NCBI RefSeq assembly: GCF_014648575.1
Contig: NZ_BMRJ01000005.1
Coordinates: 22,457-86,456 of the forward strand
Source of the DNA: Agromyces mediolanus
Lineage (GTDB): Bacteria > Actinomycetota > Actinomycetes > Actinomycetales > Microbacteriaceae
Direction of reading: 5' to 3'
DNA: 64,000 nucleotides
Of this stretch, positions 10,712 through 19,931 are shown one piece after another. How positions within the stretch are numbered: the stretch's first letter is position 1; every line of letters begins with the position of its first letter. The notes under the pieces were generated by a model, which saw only the letters and a program-made list of their open reading frames with translations, had not been told where the DNA came from and did not search any database. Position numbers and translations under genes: made by a program.

Positions 10712-11425
10712 ATGGCACGCACCAAGGACTCCGCGTCCTCCCCCAAGGAGCCCGGCCGTCTGAAGCAGATGTGGCAGGTCTTCCAGATGACCCGCCGCTA
10801 CGACTCGACCGCGCAGTGGCTCATGCTCCTCGGCTTCCTCGCCCCCATCGCGGTGACGCTCGGACTCGCGCTGTGGCTCAGCGAGGGCAACGGCTTCACC
10901 ATCGCGCTCTGGGTCGTCGCGGGCGTGCTCGCCGGCCTGCTGATCGCCATGATCATCCTCGGTCGTCGTGCCGAGCGGGCGGCGTACTCCCAGATCGACG
11001 GGCAGCCCGGCGCGGTCGGCGCCGTGCTCCGCAGCGGCCTCCGCGGCGGCTGGGTCGGCAATGAGATGCCGGTCGCCGTCAACGGCCGCACGCAGGATGC
11101 GGTCTACCGCGCCGTCGGCCGCGGCGGCGTCGTGCTCATCAGCGAGGGCCCCGCCAGCCGCACCCAGCGCATGCTCGACGACGAGCAGCGCAAGGTCGCG
11201 CGGGTGCTCCCGACCGTCGACGTCACGCTCATCTCCGTGGGTCATGAGGAGGGCGACGTCGAGCTGCACCGCCTCGCGGCGACGCTGCGCAAGCTCAAGA
11301 AGACGCTCACCAAGCCCGAGGTCATGGCGGTGTCGAACCGGCTGAACTCGCTGCAGAGCTCGCTCCCGATCCCGAAGGGCATCGACCCGCTGAAGGTGCG
11401 TCCGCAGCGAGGCAAGCTCCGCTGA
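10712..11425 (+). CDS. DUF4191 family membrane protein
   Basis: A 237-residue membrane protein with two hydrophobic helices early on (about residues 38-55 and 63-83) and a long soluble C-terminal half rich in Lys/Arg ending in KVRPQRGKLR. This matches the actinobacterial DUF4191 family, which regularly sits just after lipA; no biochemical role is known. The ATG lies 6 bases after TATCCT (10700-10705), a leaderless arrangement, so it has its own promoter despite following lipA. It ends at a strong bidirectional hairpin. Confidence 0.88.
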   Translation: MARTKDSASSPKEPGRLKQMWQVFQMTRRYDSTAQWLMLLGFLAPIAVTLGLALWLSEGNGFTIALWVVAGVLAGLLIAMIILGRRAERAAYSQIDGQPGAVGAVLRSGLRGGWVGNEMPVAVNGRTQDAVYRAVGRGGVVLISEGPASRTQRMLDDEQRKVARVLPTVDVTLISVGHEEGDVELHRLAATLRKLKKTLTKPEVMAVSNRLNSLQSSLPIPKGIDPLKVRPQRGKLR

Positions 11426-11447
11426 CCCGCACGGGTCCCCACGACGC

Positions 11448-11483
11448 GAACGGGGCGGTCTCCTTCGGGAGACCGCCCCGTTC
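11448..11483. terminator. Bidirectional terminator between DUF4191 and RDD genes
   Basis: A perfect 16-bp stem (GAACGGGGCGGTCTCC and its complement) closed by a TTCG tetraloop, placed between two convergent stop codons. It can serve both genes. Confidence 0.85.
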
Positions 11484-11521
11484 CGCTCCCCGGAAGCGGT
11501 GCGTCGACGTGGATGCCGCGA

Positions 11522-11959
11522 TCAGCGACTGCGGATGAGGACGGTGCCCGCGACCTTGTCGTGGAAGCCGCGCTGGTCGGAGTCCCACACGAGCGCGGGC
11601 ACGACGATGATGAGCAGCAGCGACCGGACGACGGGGCGACGGATGCCGATCCAGCCGCCCTCGAGCGGGACGACCGCCATGCCGAGCAGGCGGTGGCCGA
11701 TGCTGCCGCCGATCGTCGGGATGAAGACGATCTGCAGCACGACGAACACGAGCGGCGTCACGAAGTTGTAGGCGACCGAGTCGTACGGCGTGAACAGGAG
11801 CGCGAGGAGCATCGCGCTCGCCCAATCGATGAGGAGGGCGGCGATGCGACGACCGACCCGCCCGACGGAACCGCGGCCCGACTCGGGGAGTCCGAGCCGC
11901 TCCCCCGGCCACTTGCTGGGCTGGAGGTCTCCGAAGGTGGTGGGCTTCGCGTCGGGCAT
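11522..11959 (-). CDS. RDD family membrane protein
   Basis: A 145-residue small membrane protein. The RDD motif is seen as RRIAALLIDWASAMLLALL, followed by a second hydrophobic block (FVTPLVFVVLQIVFIPTIGG) and a third near RSLLLIIVVPALVW. The C-terminus FHDKVAGTVLI is typical of RDD proteins. RDD proteins are broadly linked to transport or ion exchange, and nothing here narrows that. The ATG is 6 bases after TAGGAT (11966-11971, minus strand), so it is probably leaderless. It is divergent from glnA, and its -10 lies just 15 bp from the GlnR-type operator. Confidence 0.85.
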   Translation of the reverse strand: MPDAKPTTFGDLQPSKWPGERLGLPESGRGSVGRVGRRIAALLIDWASAMLLALLFTPYDSVAYNFVTPLVFVVLQIVFIPTIGGSIGHRLLGMAVVPLEGGWIGIRRPVVRSLLLIIVVPALVWDSDQRGFHDKVAGTVLIRSR

Positions 11960-11986
11960 CCTTCGATCCTACCGAGCGCCCGCTGT

Positions 11987-12024
11987 GTAACATGCCGGAA
12001 ACACTCACGTCATGGCCGGGAAAC
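11987..12024 (+). promoter_or_regulatory. GlnR-type operator upstream of glnA
   Basis: Four 5-mers, GTAAC, GAAAC, GTCAT and GAAAC, are spaced by exactly six bases each. This matches the known actinobacterial GlnR pattern (gTnAC-n6-GaAAC repeated). The centre lies about 42 bases before the predicted glnA transcription start, a position suited to activation. Confidence 0.75.
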
Positions 12025-12034
12025 GGCCCGGGGA

Positions 12035-12040
12035 TACCGT
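12035..12040 (+). promoter_or_regulatory. -10 box of glnA
   Basis: TACCGT, 67 bases before the ATG; the predicted start is near 12047. The mRNA leader carries GGAGAG before the start codon. Confidence 0.45.
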
Positions 12041-12106
12041 CGGTGACGGCTGCTGGCCGCCCCGGAGATTCCGGACTTCCCGCCCGCCCCCTTGGAGAGT
12101 CGTCGC

Positions 12107-13531
<1,425 letters not shown>

Positions 13532-13547
13532 GCCGCAGTTCTCGATC

Positions 13548-13585
13548 CGAACGCCCCGGGCAGCGTCAGCCGCCCGGGGCGTTCG
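13548..13585. terminator. Bidirectional terminator between glnA and cupin gene
   Basis: CGAACGCCCCGGGC pairs perfectly with GCCCGGGGCGTTCG around a 10-base loop, between two convergent stop codons. Confidence 0.8.
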
Positions 13586-13609
13586 TCGTCGTCGGGGTTC
13601 GCCCGATCC

Positions 13610-13987
13610 TCACTCGGCGGCGGCCGGGATCTCCCGCACCTCGGCGGTCCGCGCTCCCCCGGCGTCGCCGGTGTTCACGGTGCCTTTCGGCTCGATGAGG
13701 ATCGCGTGCACCTCCTCGTCGGCCCGCGGGCAGTGCTCCACGCCCTTCGGCACGACGAAGACGTCGTTCGGCCCGAGCACGACGTCCCGGTCGCGCAGTT
13801 GGATGGTCAGTTCGCCCGCGACGACGAGGAACAGTTCGTCGGTCTCGGGATGGCTGTGCCAGACGAACTCGCCGAGGAGCTTCACCACCTTCACGTCGTA
13901 GTCGTTCACGCTCGTGAGGCGGTGCGGCTGCCAGGGCTCGCCGACCGCGGCGAGGGCGGTCAGCACATTGCGGACGTCGTCGTTCAT
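13610..13987 (-). CDS. Cupin domain protein
   Basis: A 125-residue single-domain cupin. The metal-binding motif 1 is seen in EFVWHSHPETDELFLVVAGEL, spread over residues 39-60 with two His and one Glu, and motif 2 around PKGVEHCPRADEE. Cupins of this size are often small-molecule isomerases or dioxygenases, and the substrate cannot be read from sequence. The ATG is 6 bases after TACGAT (13994-13999, minus strand), so the message is probably leaderless. It is convergent with glnA and monocistronic. Confidence 0.85.
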   Translation of the reverse strand: MNDDVRNVLTALAAVGEPWQPHRLTSVNDYDVKVVKLLGEFVWHSHPETDELFLVVAGELTIQLRDRDVVLGPNDVFVVPKGVEHCPRADEEVHAILIEPKGTVNTGDAGGARTAEVREIPAAAE

Positions 13988-14129
13988 CCCGCCATCGTAG
14001 GGCGGCGGCCGGGAGCTGGAGCGGATGCCTCGAGCGCGCGCGTTTGCCCCCTTGTGCGCGCGGGCGTCTGGACGCCACGATGTGAACGAGTCGGCGCACG
14101 CCGGCGCCCGTTTCGAGAAGGGGCCGAGA

Positions 14130-14306
14130 ATGGCTGGGAAGTTCGAGCTCTACACCGACGCGCGAGGCGAATGGCGCTTCCGTCTGAAGGCCGGCAACGG
14201 CGAAACGATCGCGGTCTCCGAGGGCTACAGCTCGAAGTCGGCCGCCCAGAACGGCATCGAGTCCGTCAAGAAGAACGCCCCGGACGCCCCGGTCGTCGAA
14301 GCCTGA
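14130..14306 (+). CDS. DUF1508 (YegP-like) small protein
   Basis: A 58-residue protein made of one DUF1508 unit: GKFELYTDARGEWRFRLKAG then ETIAVSEGYSSKSAAQNGI. Larger relatives such as YegP carry two copies; single copies are common in actinobacteria, and their function is unknown. The ATG at 14130 is chosen because GAAGGGG lies about 9 bases upstream and the domain begins there. An open frame back to 14025 encodes unrelated Arg/Ala-rich sequence. Terminated by a strong hairpin before glnE. Confidence 0.85.
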   Translation: MAGKFELYTDARGEWRFRLKAGNGETIAVSEGYSSKSAAQNGIESVKKNAPDAPVVEA

Positions 14307-14315
14307 CCCACGACT

Positions 14316-14354
14316 CCGGAACCCCGCGCCGCCCCATGCCGCGCGGGGTTCCGG
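14316..14354. terminator. Bidirectional terminator between DUF1508 gene and glnE
   Basis: CCGGAACCCCGCGC and GCGCGGGGTTCCGG form a perfect 14-bp stem with an 11-base loop between convergent stops. Confidence 0.8.
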
Positions 14355-14375
14355 CCCGTCGGGCGGCCGCGCGGT

Positions 14376-17300
14376 TCAGCGGGTCGGCTCGCGCCCCGGT
14401 TCGATCCCGTAGAAATCGCGGTCGAAGATCGCGCGCGAGCGCCGGGTGAGCTGCAGGTAGTCCTGCTCCAGCTGCGCCGCGGAGCCGGGCGGATAGCCCA
14501 TGAGGCGGGCAACGCCCTCGAGCTGGGTGCGTTCGACGGGCAGCACGTCGGTGGTGCGGTCGAGCCAGAGGGTCAGCGCCGAGCGCGCCCGCGAGGCGAA
14601 GATCCAGGCGGCGCGCAACGTCTCCGCGTCGTCGGCGGCGACGAGCCCGGCGTCGACGGCCGCCTGCAGGGCATCGAGGGTGGAGGTCGTGCGGAGGGCG
14701 GGCACGGCCGCGGCGTGCTGCAGCTGGATGAGCTGCACGAACCACTCGACGTCGCTGAGCGAGCCGCGTCCGAGCTTCAGGTGCCTCGCCGGATCGGCGT
14801 TCTGCGGCAGCCGCTCGTTCTCGACCCTGGCCTTGATGCGCTTCACCTCGCGCACGGCCTGCTCGGCGATCGACCCCGGATAGCGTACGCCGTCGGCGAG
14901 CTCGCGGAACTCGTCGAGGAGCGCGGCATCCCCCGCCACCCCGCGAGCACGCAGCAGCGCCTGCGCCTCCCAGGTCAGCGACCAGCGCGCGTAGTAGGCG
15001 CGGTACGCCTCGAGCGAGCGCACCATGACCCCGTTGCGCCCCTCGGGTCGCAGGTCCGCATCGAGCTCGAAGGGCAGGCGGGCGTCCTCGGTGAGCCGAC
15101 CGAGCTCCGAGACGATGCGCAGCGCGACCCGGTGGGCGGCGTCGCCCTCGAGCGCGGCGGGGCGGTAGACGTAGATGACGTCGGCATCGGAGGAGATGCC
15201 GAGTTCGCGCCCGCCGAAGCGGCCCATGCCGATCACCGCGAACTCGATGCCGTCGCCGTCGCCGTCGTCGCCGCGCCGGATGGCCGCGACCGTCGCCGCG
15301 AGGTGGTTCTCGGTGACGTCGCTGAGCCCGTGGCCGAGCTCCTCGACGCTGCAGACGTCGAGAATGCCGGCGAGCGCGAGGCGCAGCACCTCGCGGCGAC
15401 GGATGGCCCGCAGCACGTTCGCCGCGGCCTCCACCTCGCCGTGGCGCGCGAGGACGGCCGCGGACTCGTCGCGGAGCGCCGCGAGCGAGCGCGGTCGCAG
15501 CTCGTCGAGGTCTTCGAGCCACGCGACCGCCTCCGGGCTGCGCTCGAGGAGTTCACCGACGAAGCGGGACCCGGAGAGCACGCGGGTGAGACGCAGCGCG
15601 GCGTCGGACGAGTCGCGGAGCAGTCGCAGGTACCAGTGCGTCGTGCCGAGCGTGTCGGAGAGCCTTCGGAAGGCGAGCATGCCGTAATCGGGGTCGGCGC
15701 CCTCGGCGAACCAGGAGATGAGCACGGGCATGAGGTGCCGCTGGATCGTCGCCCGTCGGGAGACCCCGGACGTGAGGGCGGCGATGTGCCCGAGCGCACC
15801 CTTCGGATCGCGGAAGCCGATCGCCGCGAGCCGGGCCTCCGCCTGTGCGCTCGTGAGCTCGAGCCCGCTGGCCGGGAGCGCCGCCACGGCGGAGAGCAGC
15901 GGCCGGTAGAAGAGCCGCTCGTGCAGGCCGCGCACCCGCTGCCGCGTCGCCTGCCACAGGGCGGTCAGCTCGGCCGCGTTGCGGGCGAGCCCGCTCGCGC
16001 GCGCGAGGACGCGGAGCTCGGACTCGTCGCGCGGCATGAGGTGCGTCCGGCGCAGGCGCGACAGCTGCAGGCGGTGCTCCAGCACGCGGAGCAGGCGATA
16101 GTCGTGCGCGAACTCTCCGGCCTCCTCGCGGCCGACGTAGCCGCGGCTCGCGAGCGCGCCGAGCGCGGGCAGCGTGCCGCGCTGGTGGATCTCGTCGTCG
16201 CTCGCGCCGTGCACGAGCTGGAGCAGCTGCACGGTGAACTCGATGTCGCGGAGTCCGCCGGGACCGAGCTTCAACTGCACATCGACCTCGTCGGCGGGGA
16301 TGTGCTGGGTGACCCGCTCGCGCATCTGCTGCACCGACTCGACGAAGCCGTCACGTGCTGAGCTCGCCCAGACCATCGGCGAGAGCGCCGCGAGGTACCG
16401 GGCGCCGAGCTCAGCGTCGCCGGCGAGCGGTCTGGCCTTCAGCAAGGCCTGGAACTCCCAGCTCTTCGCCCAGCGCTCGTAGTACTGCACGTGCGAGTCG
16501 AGGGTGCGCACGAGCGCCCCGTCCTTGCCCTCCGGTCGGAGGTTCGCGTCGACCTCCCAGAGCGGCGGCTCGACCCCGGCGTCGTCGATGAGCCGGCTCG
16601 CGACGACCGCGAGTCGGGTCGCGATCTCGACCGCGCGCCCCTGGGCGAGGCGCTCCTCGTCGGCGGACTCCGCGACGAAGATCACATCGACGTCGCTCAG
16701 GTAGTTGAGCTCGCGCGCCCCGGCCTTGCCCATGCCGATGACCGCGAGGCGGGTCGCCGCGACCTCATCGGCCGGGTACCGCCCCGGGGCAGCCGCCTCG
16801 TCCGGGCGTCGCCCGACCAGCCGGCGCGCCGCGACGAGGGCGGCGTCGAGCGCGGCGCCGGCGAGGTCGGCGAGGCCCGCCGCCACCGTGTCGACCGCCT
16901 CGATCGCACTCGCCCGGCTCAGGTCGTAGACGGCGATGCCCGCGAGCAGGCGGCGGTAGCGGAGGCGGATCGCCCGGGCCGCCTGCTCCGGCTCCACCGC
17001 GCCGTCGCCGAGCTCGTCGAGCGCGCCGACGAGGACCGCGCGCGCCTCGCGCTCGCCGAGGGGCGGCTCGGGCTCGCGCTCGAGCAGCACGAGCTCGTCG
17101 GGGTTCCGCAGCAGGAATTCGCCGAGCCCTCGTGAGGCGCCGAGCAGCCGAGCCGCGCGCTCGGCGGCCGTCGGGCGTTCCAACACCCGGCGCACCTCGG
17201 CGGGGGCCCGCTCGGCGAGACGCTCGAGCGTGGCGAGCGCCTCGTCGGGATCGGCTGCGACCGTGAGGGCCTCCAGCAGCTCGGGCCCTTCGACCTCCGT

Positions 17301-17396
17301 CGCCTCCGCGAGTCGGGCGAGTCCCGAACGGGCGCGCTCGAAGTCGTCGAAGCCGGCCCGGGCGAGCCCGCTGTACGGCGCCGCCTGCCGAGTCAT
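14376..17396 (-). CDS. glnE: Bifunctional glutamine synthetase adenylyltransferase/adenylyl-removase
   Basis: Adds AMP to, and removes it from, the regulatory tyrosine of GlnA according to nitrogen status. At 1006 residues it has full length. The two nucleotidyltransferase domains are each marked by their signature: VIGMGKAGARELNYLSDVDV in the N-terminal adenylyl-removase half, and VIGMGRFGGRELGISSDADV in the C-terminal adenylyltransferase half. The start lies 4 bases after the glnA2 stop, so both genes share a transcript. The substrate candidate is GlnA (Tyr402 present) rather than the adjacent GlnA2. Confidence 0.96.
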   Translation of the reverse strand: MTRQAAPYSGLARAGFDDFERARSGLARLAEATEVEGPELLEALTVAADPDEALATLERLAERAPAEVRRVLERPTAAERAARLLGASRGLGEFLLRNPDELVLLEREPEPPLGEREARAVLVGALDELGDGAVEPEQAARAIRLRYRRLLAGIAVYDLSRASAIEAVDTVAAGLADLAGAALDAALVAARRLVGRRPDEAAAPGRYPADEVAATRLAVIGMGKAGARELNYLSDVDVIFVAESADEERLAQGRAVEIATRLAVVASRLIDDAGVEPPLWEVDANLRPEGKDGALVRTLDSHVQYYERWAKSWEFQALLKARPLAGDAELGARYLAALSPMVWASSARDGFVESVQQMRERVTQHIPADEVDVQLKLGPGGLRDIEFTVQLLQLVHGASDDEIHQRGTLPALGALASRGYVGREEAGEFAHDYRLLRVLEHRLQLSRLRRTHLMPRDESELRVLARASGLARNAAELTALWQATRQRVRGLHERLFYRPLLSAVAALPASGLELTSAQAEARLAAIGFRDPKGALGHIAALTSGVSRRATIQRHLMPVLISWFAEGADPDYGMLAFRRLSDTLGTTHWYLRLLRDSSDAALRLTRVLSGSRFVGELLERSPEAVAWLEDLDELRPRSLAALRDESAAVLARHGEVEAAANVLRAIRRREVLRLALAGILDVCSVEELGHGLSDVTENHLAATVAAIRRGDDGDGDGIEFAVIGMGRFGGRELGISSDADVIYVYRPAALEGDAAHRVALRIVSELGRLTEDARLPFELDADLRPEGRNGVMVRSLEAYRAYYARWSLTWEAQALLRARGVAGDAALLDEFRELADGVRYPGSIAEQAVREVKRIKARVENERLPQNADPARHLKLGRGSLSDVEWFVQLIQLQHAAAVPALRTTSTLDALQAAVDAGLVAADDAETLRAAWIFASRARSALTLWLDRTTDVLPVERTQLEGVARLMGYPPGSAAQLEQDYLQLTRRSRAIFDRDFYGIEPGREPTR

Positions 17397-17400
17397 CCGA

Positions 17401-18738
17401 TCAGAGGATCTCGAGGTTGCGCGTCAGCTCGAAGGGCGTCACCTGCGAGCGGTAGTCCTGCCACTCGGCGCGCTTGTTCGCGAGCACGTAGCGGAAGACC
17501 TGCTCGCCCAGGGTGTCGGCGACGAGCTCGGAGCGCTCCATCTCCTCGATCGCGTGGTCGAGGCTCGCGGGCAGCGGGCTGTAGCCGAGCGCCCGGCGCT
17601 CGCGGTCGCTCAGCATCCAGACGTCGTCCTCGGCCTCGGGCGGAAGCTCGTAGCCCTCCTCGACGCCCTTGAGGCCGGCGGCCAGCAGCAGGGAGAAGGC
17701 GAGGTACGGGTTCGCGGCCGAGTCGATCGCGCGGTACTCGACGCGCGCGCTCTGCCCCTTGTTCGGCTTGTAGAGCGGCACCCGCACGAGCGCCGAGCGG
17801 TTGTTGTGGCCCCAGCAGACGAAGCTCGGCGCCTCGCCGCCGCCCCAGAGCCGCTTGTACGAGTTCACGAACTGGTTCGTGACCGCGGAGATCTCGCCCG
17901 CGTGGCGCAGCAAGCCGGCGATGAACTGCCGGCCGATCTTCGAGAGCTGGTACTGCGCACCGGGCTCGTAGAACGCGTTCTGATCGCCCTCGAACAGGGA
18001 GAGGTGGGTGTGCATGCCGCTGCCCGGGAACTCGGAGAACGGCTTCGGCATGAACGTCGCGTACACGCCCTGCTCGATCGCCACCTCCTTCACGACGGTG
18101 CGGAAGGTCATGATGTTGTCGGCCGTGGTCAGCGCGTCGGCGTAGCGCAGGTCGATCTCGTTCTGACCGGGACCGGTCTCGTGGTGGCTGAACTCCACCG
18201 AGATGCCCAGGTCTTCGAGCATGCGCACCGAGCGGCGGCGGAAGTCGTGCGCGGTCCCGCCGGGCACGTTGTCGAAGTAGCCCGCGGAGTCCACCGGCTG
18301 CGGGCCCTCGGGGCCGTACTTCGACGACTTGAGCAGGTAGAACTCGATCTCAGGATGCGTGTAGAACGTGAAGCCCCGGTCGGCGGCGCGCGCGAGCGTG
18401 CGCTTCAGCACGTTGCGGGGGTCGGACACCGCCGGCTCGCCGTCTGGGGTCGTGATGTCGCAGAACATGCGCCCGGTCGGGTCGATGTCGCCCCGCCAGG
18501 GCAGGGTCTGGAACGTCGAGGGATCGGGGTACGCGAGCAGGTCGGACTCGTAGGTGCGGCTGAGGCCCTCGATGGCGGAGCCGTCGAAGCCGATGCCCTC
18601 GGTGAATGCGCCCTCGACCTCCGCCGGAGCGATCGCGACCGATTTCAGGGTGCCCACGACATCGGTGAACCACAGCCTGATGAACTTGACCCCACGTTCT
18701 TCGATGGTCCGGAGAACGAAGTCGCGCTGCTTATCCAT
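17401..18738 (-). CDS. glnA2: Glutamine synthetase-like protein GlnA2 (not adenylylated)
   Basis: A 445-residue type I glutamine synthetase of the second actinobacterial paralogue group. Fold motifs are present: IEFYLLKS, HHETGPGQNEIDLRYADAL, FPGSGMHTHLSLFEGD, and WGHNNRSALVRVP. At the adenylylation position it reads DDVWMLSDRE, so the tyrosine seen in GlnA is replaced by tryptophan. The ATG at 18738 is preferred over GTG at 18744 because AGAAAGG is 6-7 bases upstream of it. A -10 TACGCT lies at 18762-18767. It leads directly into glnE. Actinobacterial GlnA2 can be a true synthetase or a gamma-glutamyl ligase; sequence alone does not decide. Confidence 0.92.
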   Translation of the reverse strand: MDKQRDFVLRTIEERGVKFIRLWFTDVVGTLKSVAIAPAEVEGAFTEGIGFDGSAIEGLSRTYESDLLAYPDPSTFQTLPWRGDIDPTGRMFCDITTPDGEPAVSDPRNVLKRTLARAADRGFTFYTHPEIEFYLLKSSKYGPEGPQPVDSAGYFDNVPGGTAHDFRRRSVRMLEDLGISVEFSHHETGPGQNEIDLRYADALTTADNIMTFRTVVKEVAIEQGVYATFMPKPFSEFPGSGMHTHLSLFEGDQNAFYEPGAQYQLSKIGRQFIAGLLRHAGEISAVTNQFVNSYKRLWGGGEAPSFVCWGHNNRSALVRVPLYKPNKGQSARVEYRAIDSAANPYLAFSLLLAAGLKGVEEGYELPPEAEDDVWMLSDRERRALGYSPLPASLDHAIEEMERSELVADTLGEQVFRYVLANKRAEWQDYRSQVTPFELTRNLEIL

Positions 18739-18761
18739 CCACACCCTTTCTCGCGCTTCTC

Positions 18762-18767
18762 AGCGTA
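18762..18767 (-). promoter_or_regulatory. -10 box of glnA2-glnE
   Basis: TACGCT on the minus strand gives a leader of about 17 bases that contains AGAAAGG. Confidence 0.5.
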
Positions 18768-18812
18768 CTGGGTCGGGCCGGGCGGGGCCTGCGGCTGTGC
18801 CAGACTGACGGC

Positions 18813-19655
18813 ATGTCAGAGCAGAACCCGTACGGCGGGGCCTCGGCCTCGGGCGGCCCCAAGCGCGTGCGCACCAGGCACTTCCAGAACGCGAAGCGCG
18901 ACGGCATCAAGATCACGGGCCTCACGAGCTACGACCAGCTCACGGCGCGCATCTTCGACCAGGCGGGCATCGACTTCCTGCTCGTCGGCGACTCCGCCGG
19001 GAACAACGTGCTCGGGTACGAGACGACCCTCCCGGTCACGGTCGACGAGCTGATCCCGCTGACGCGCGCCGTCGCCGGCGCCGTGCAGCGCGCCTTCGTC
19101 GTCGCCGACATGCCGTTCGGCTCCTACGAGAGCGGCGCCGAGGAGGCCTTGCACACGGCCGTCCGCTTCATGAAGGAGACCGGGGCGCACGCCGTCAAGC
19201 TCGAGGGCGGCGAACGCAGCCACAAGCAGATCCGCCGCATCGTGCAGTCCGGCATCCCCGTCATGGCGCACATCGGCTACACCCCGCAGAGCGAGCACGG
19301 CCTCGGCGGGCACATCATCCAGGGTCGCGGCGAGGGACTCGAGCAGCTGCTCGCGGACGCCATCGCGGTGCAGGAGGCGGGCGCCTTCGCGGTCGTCCTC
19401 GAGATGGTCCCCTCCGACGCCGCCCGTCAGATCACGGAGCGCCTCGACATCCCGACCATCAGCGTCGGCGCCGGCCCGCACACCGACGGCCAGCTGCTCG
19501 TCTGGACCGACTGGGCCGGCCTCACCCCCGGCCGGATCCCGAAGTTCGTCAAGCAGTACGCCGACCTCTCGGGCATCCTCGGCGCGGCCGCGAAGGCCTG
19601 GCAGCAGGATGTCTCGGCCGGCGTCTACCCCGGCCCCGAGCACTCGTACGAGTAG
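18813..19655 (+). CDS. panB: 3-methyl-2-oxobutanoate hydroxymethyltransferase
   Basis: First step of pantothenate (coenzyme A) synthesis: adds a hydroxymethyl group from methylene-tetrahydrofolate to 2-oxoisovalerate. It has 280 residues with family motifs LTSYDQLTARIFDQAGIDFL, LVGDSAGN, VKLEGGERSHKQI, and MAHIGYTPQSEHGLGG. The ATG at 18813 lies 6 bases after CAGACT (18801-18806), fitting a leaderless start. It is a single gene, divergent from glnA2 with a 74-bp gap, and ends at a strong shared hairpin. Confidence 0.95.
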   Translation: MSEQNPYGGASASGGPKRVRTRHFQNAKRDGIKITGLTSYDQLTARIFDQAGIDFLLVGDSAGNNVLGYETTLPVTVDELIPLTRAVAGAVQRAFVVADMPFGSYESGAEEALHTAVRFMKETGAHAVKLEGGERSHKQIRRIVQSGIPVMAHIGYTPQSEHGLGGHIIQGRGEGLEQLLADAIAVQEAGAFAVVLEMVPSDAARQITERLDIPTISVGAGPHTDGQLLVWTDWAGLTPGRIPKFVKQYADLSGILGAAAKAWQQDVSAGVYPGPEHSYE

Positions 19656-19694
19656 CCGCCGAAGCCGCGGCCCGGCGACGCCGGACACGATGAT

Positions 19695-19726
19695 CGAGGG
19701 GCGGGCGCTTCGGCGCCCGCCCCTCG
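19695..19726. terminator. Bidirectional terminator between panB and SPOR-like gene
   Basis: CGAGGGGCGGGCGC and its exact complement flank a TTCG tetraloop (14-bp stem) between convergent stops. Confidence 0.85.
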
Positions 19727-19731
19727 TCGTC

Positions 19732-19917
19732 TCAGTCCTCCGCGGCGTCCTCCGCGGCCCACTTCTCGCTGTTGGCGCGCAGCTTCTCGAGCGCGTGCTC
19801 GGCCTCCTCGCGGGTATCGAAGGGGCCGACGCGATCCGCCGACTGCGAGACGAAGCCCTGCTCGACCTCGCCCGTGCGCATGTTGTACCAGAACCGGTGC
19901 TCGATGTCCTCCGTCAT
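19732..19917 (-). CDS. SPOR-like small protein
   Basis: A 61-residue acidic protein: HRFWYNMRTGEVEQGFVSQS, then RVGPFDTREEAEHALEKL. The pattern of an aromatic segment followed by GPFDTREEAEHAL resembles one SPOR-type repeat, a fold that often binds peptidoglycan, but there is no signal peptide or membrane helix, so an envelope role is doubtful. Such proteins are common next to map in Microbacteriaceae. The start codon is only 11 bp from that of map, and both promoters overlap completely. Confidence 0.75.
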   Translation of the reverse strand: MTEDIEHRFWYNMRTGEVEQGFVSQSADRVGPFDTREEAEHALEKLRANSEKWAAEDAAED

Positions 19918-19931
19918 AGGCTGATCCTATG
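19915..19931. promoter_or_regulatory. Overlapping divergent leaderless promoters (SPOR-like gene / map)
   Basis: CATAGGCTGATCCTATG contains both start codons and both -10 boxes: TAGGCT for map on the plus strand (19917-19922) and TAGGAT for the SPOR-like gene on the minus strand (19924-19929). Each -10 overlaps the opposite gene's start codon by one base. Confidence 0.65.
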
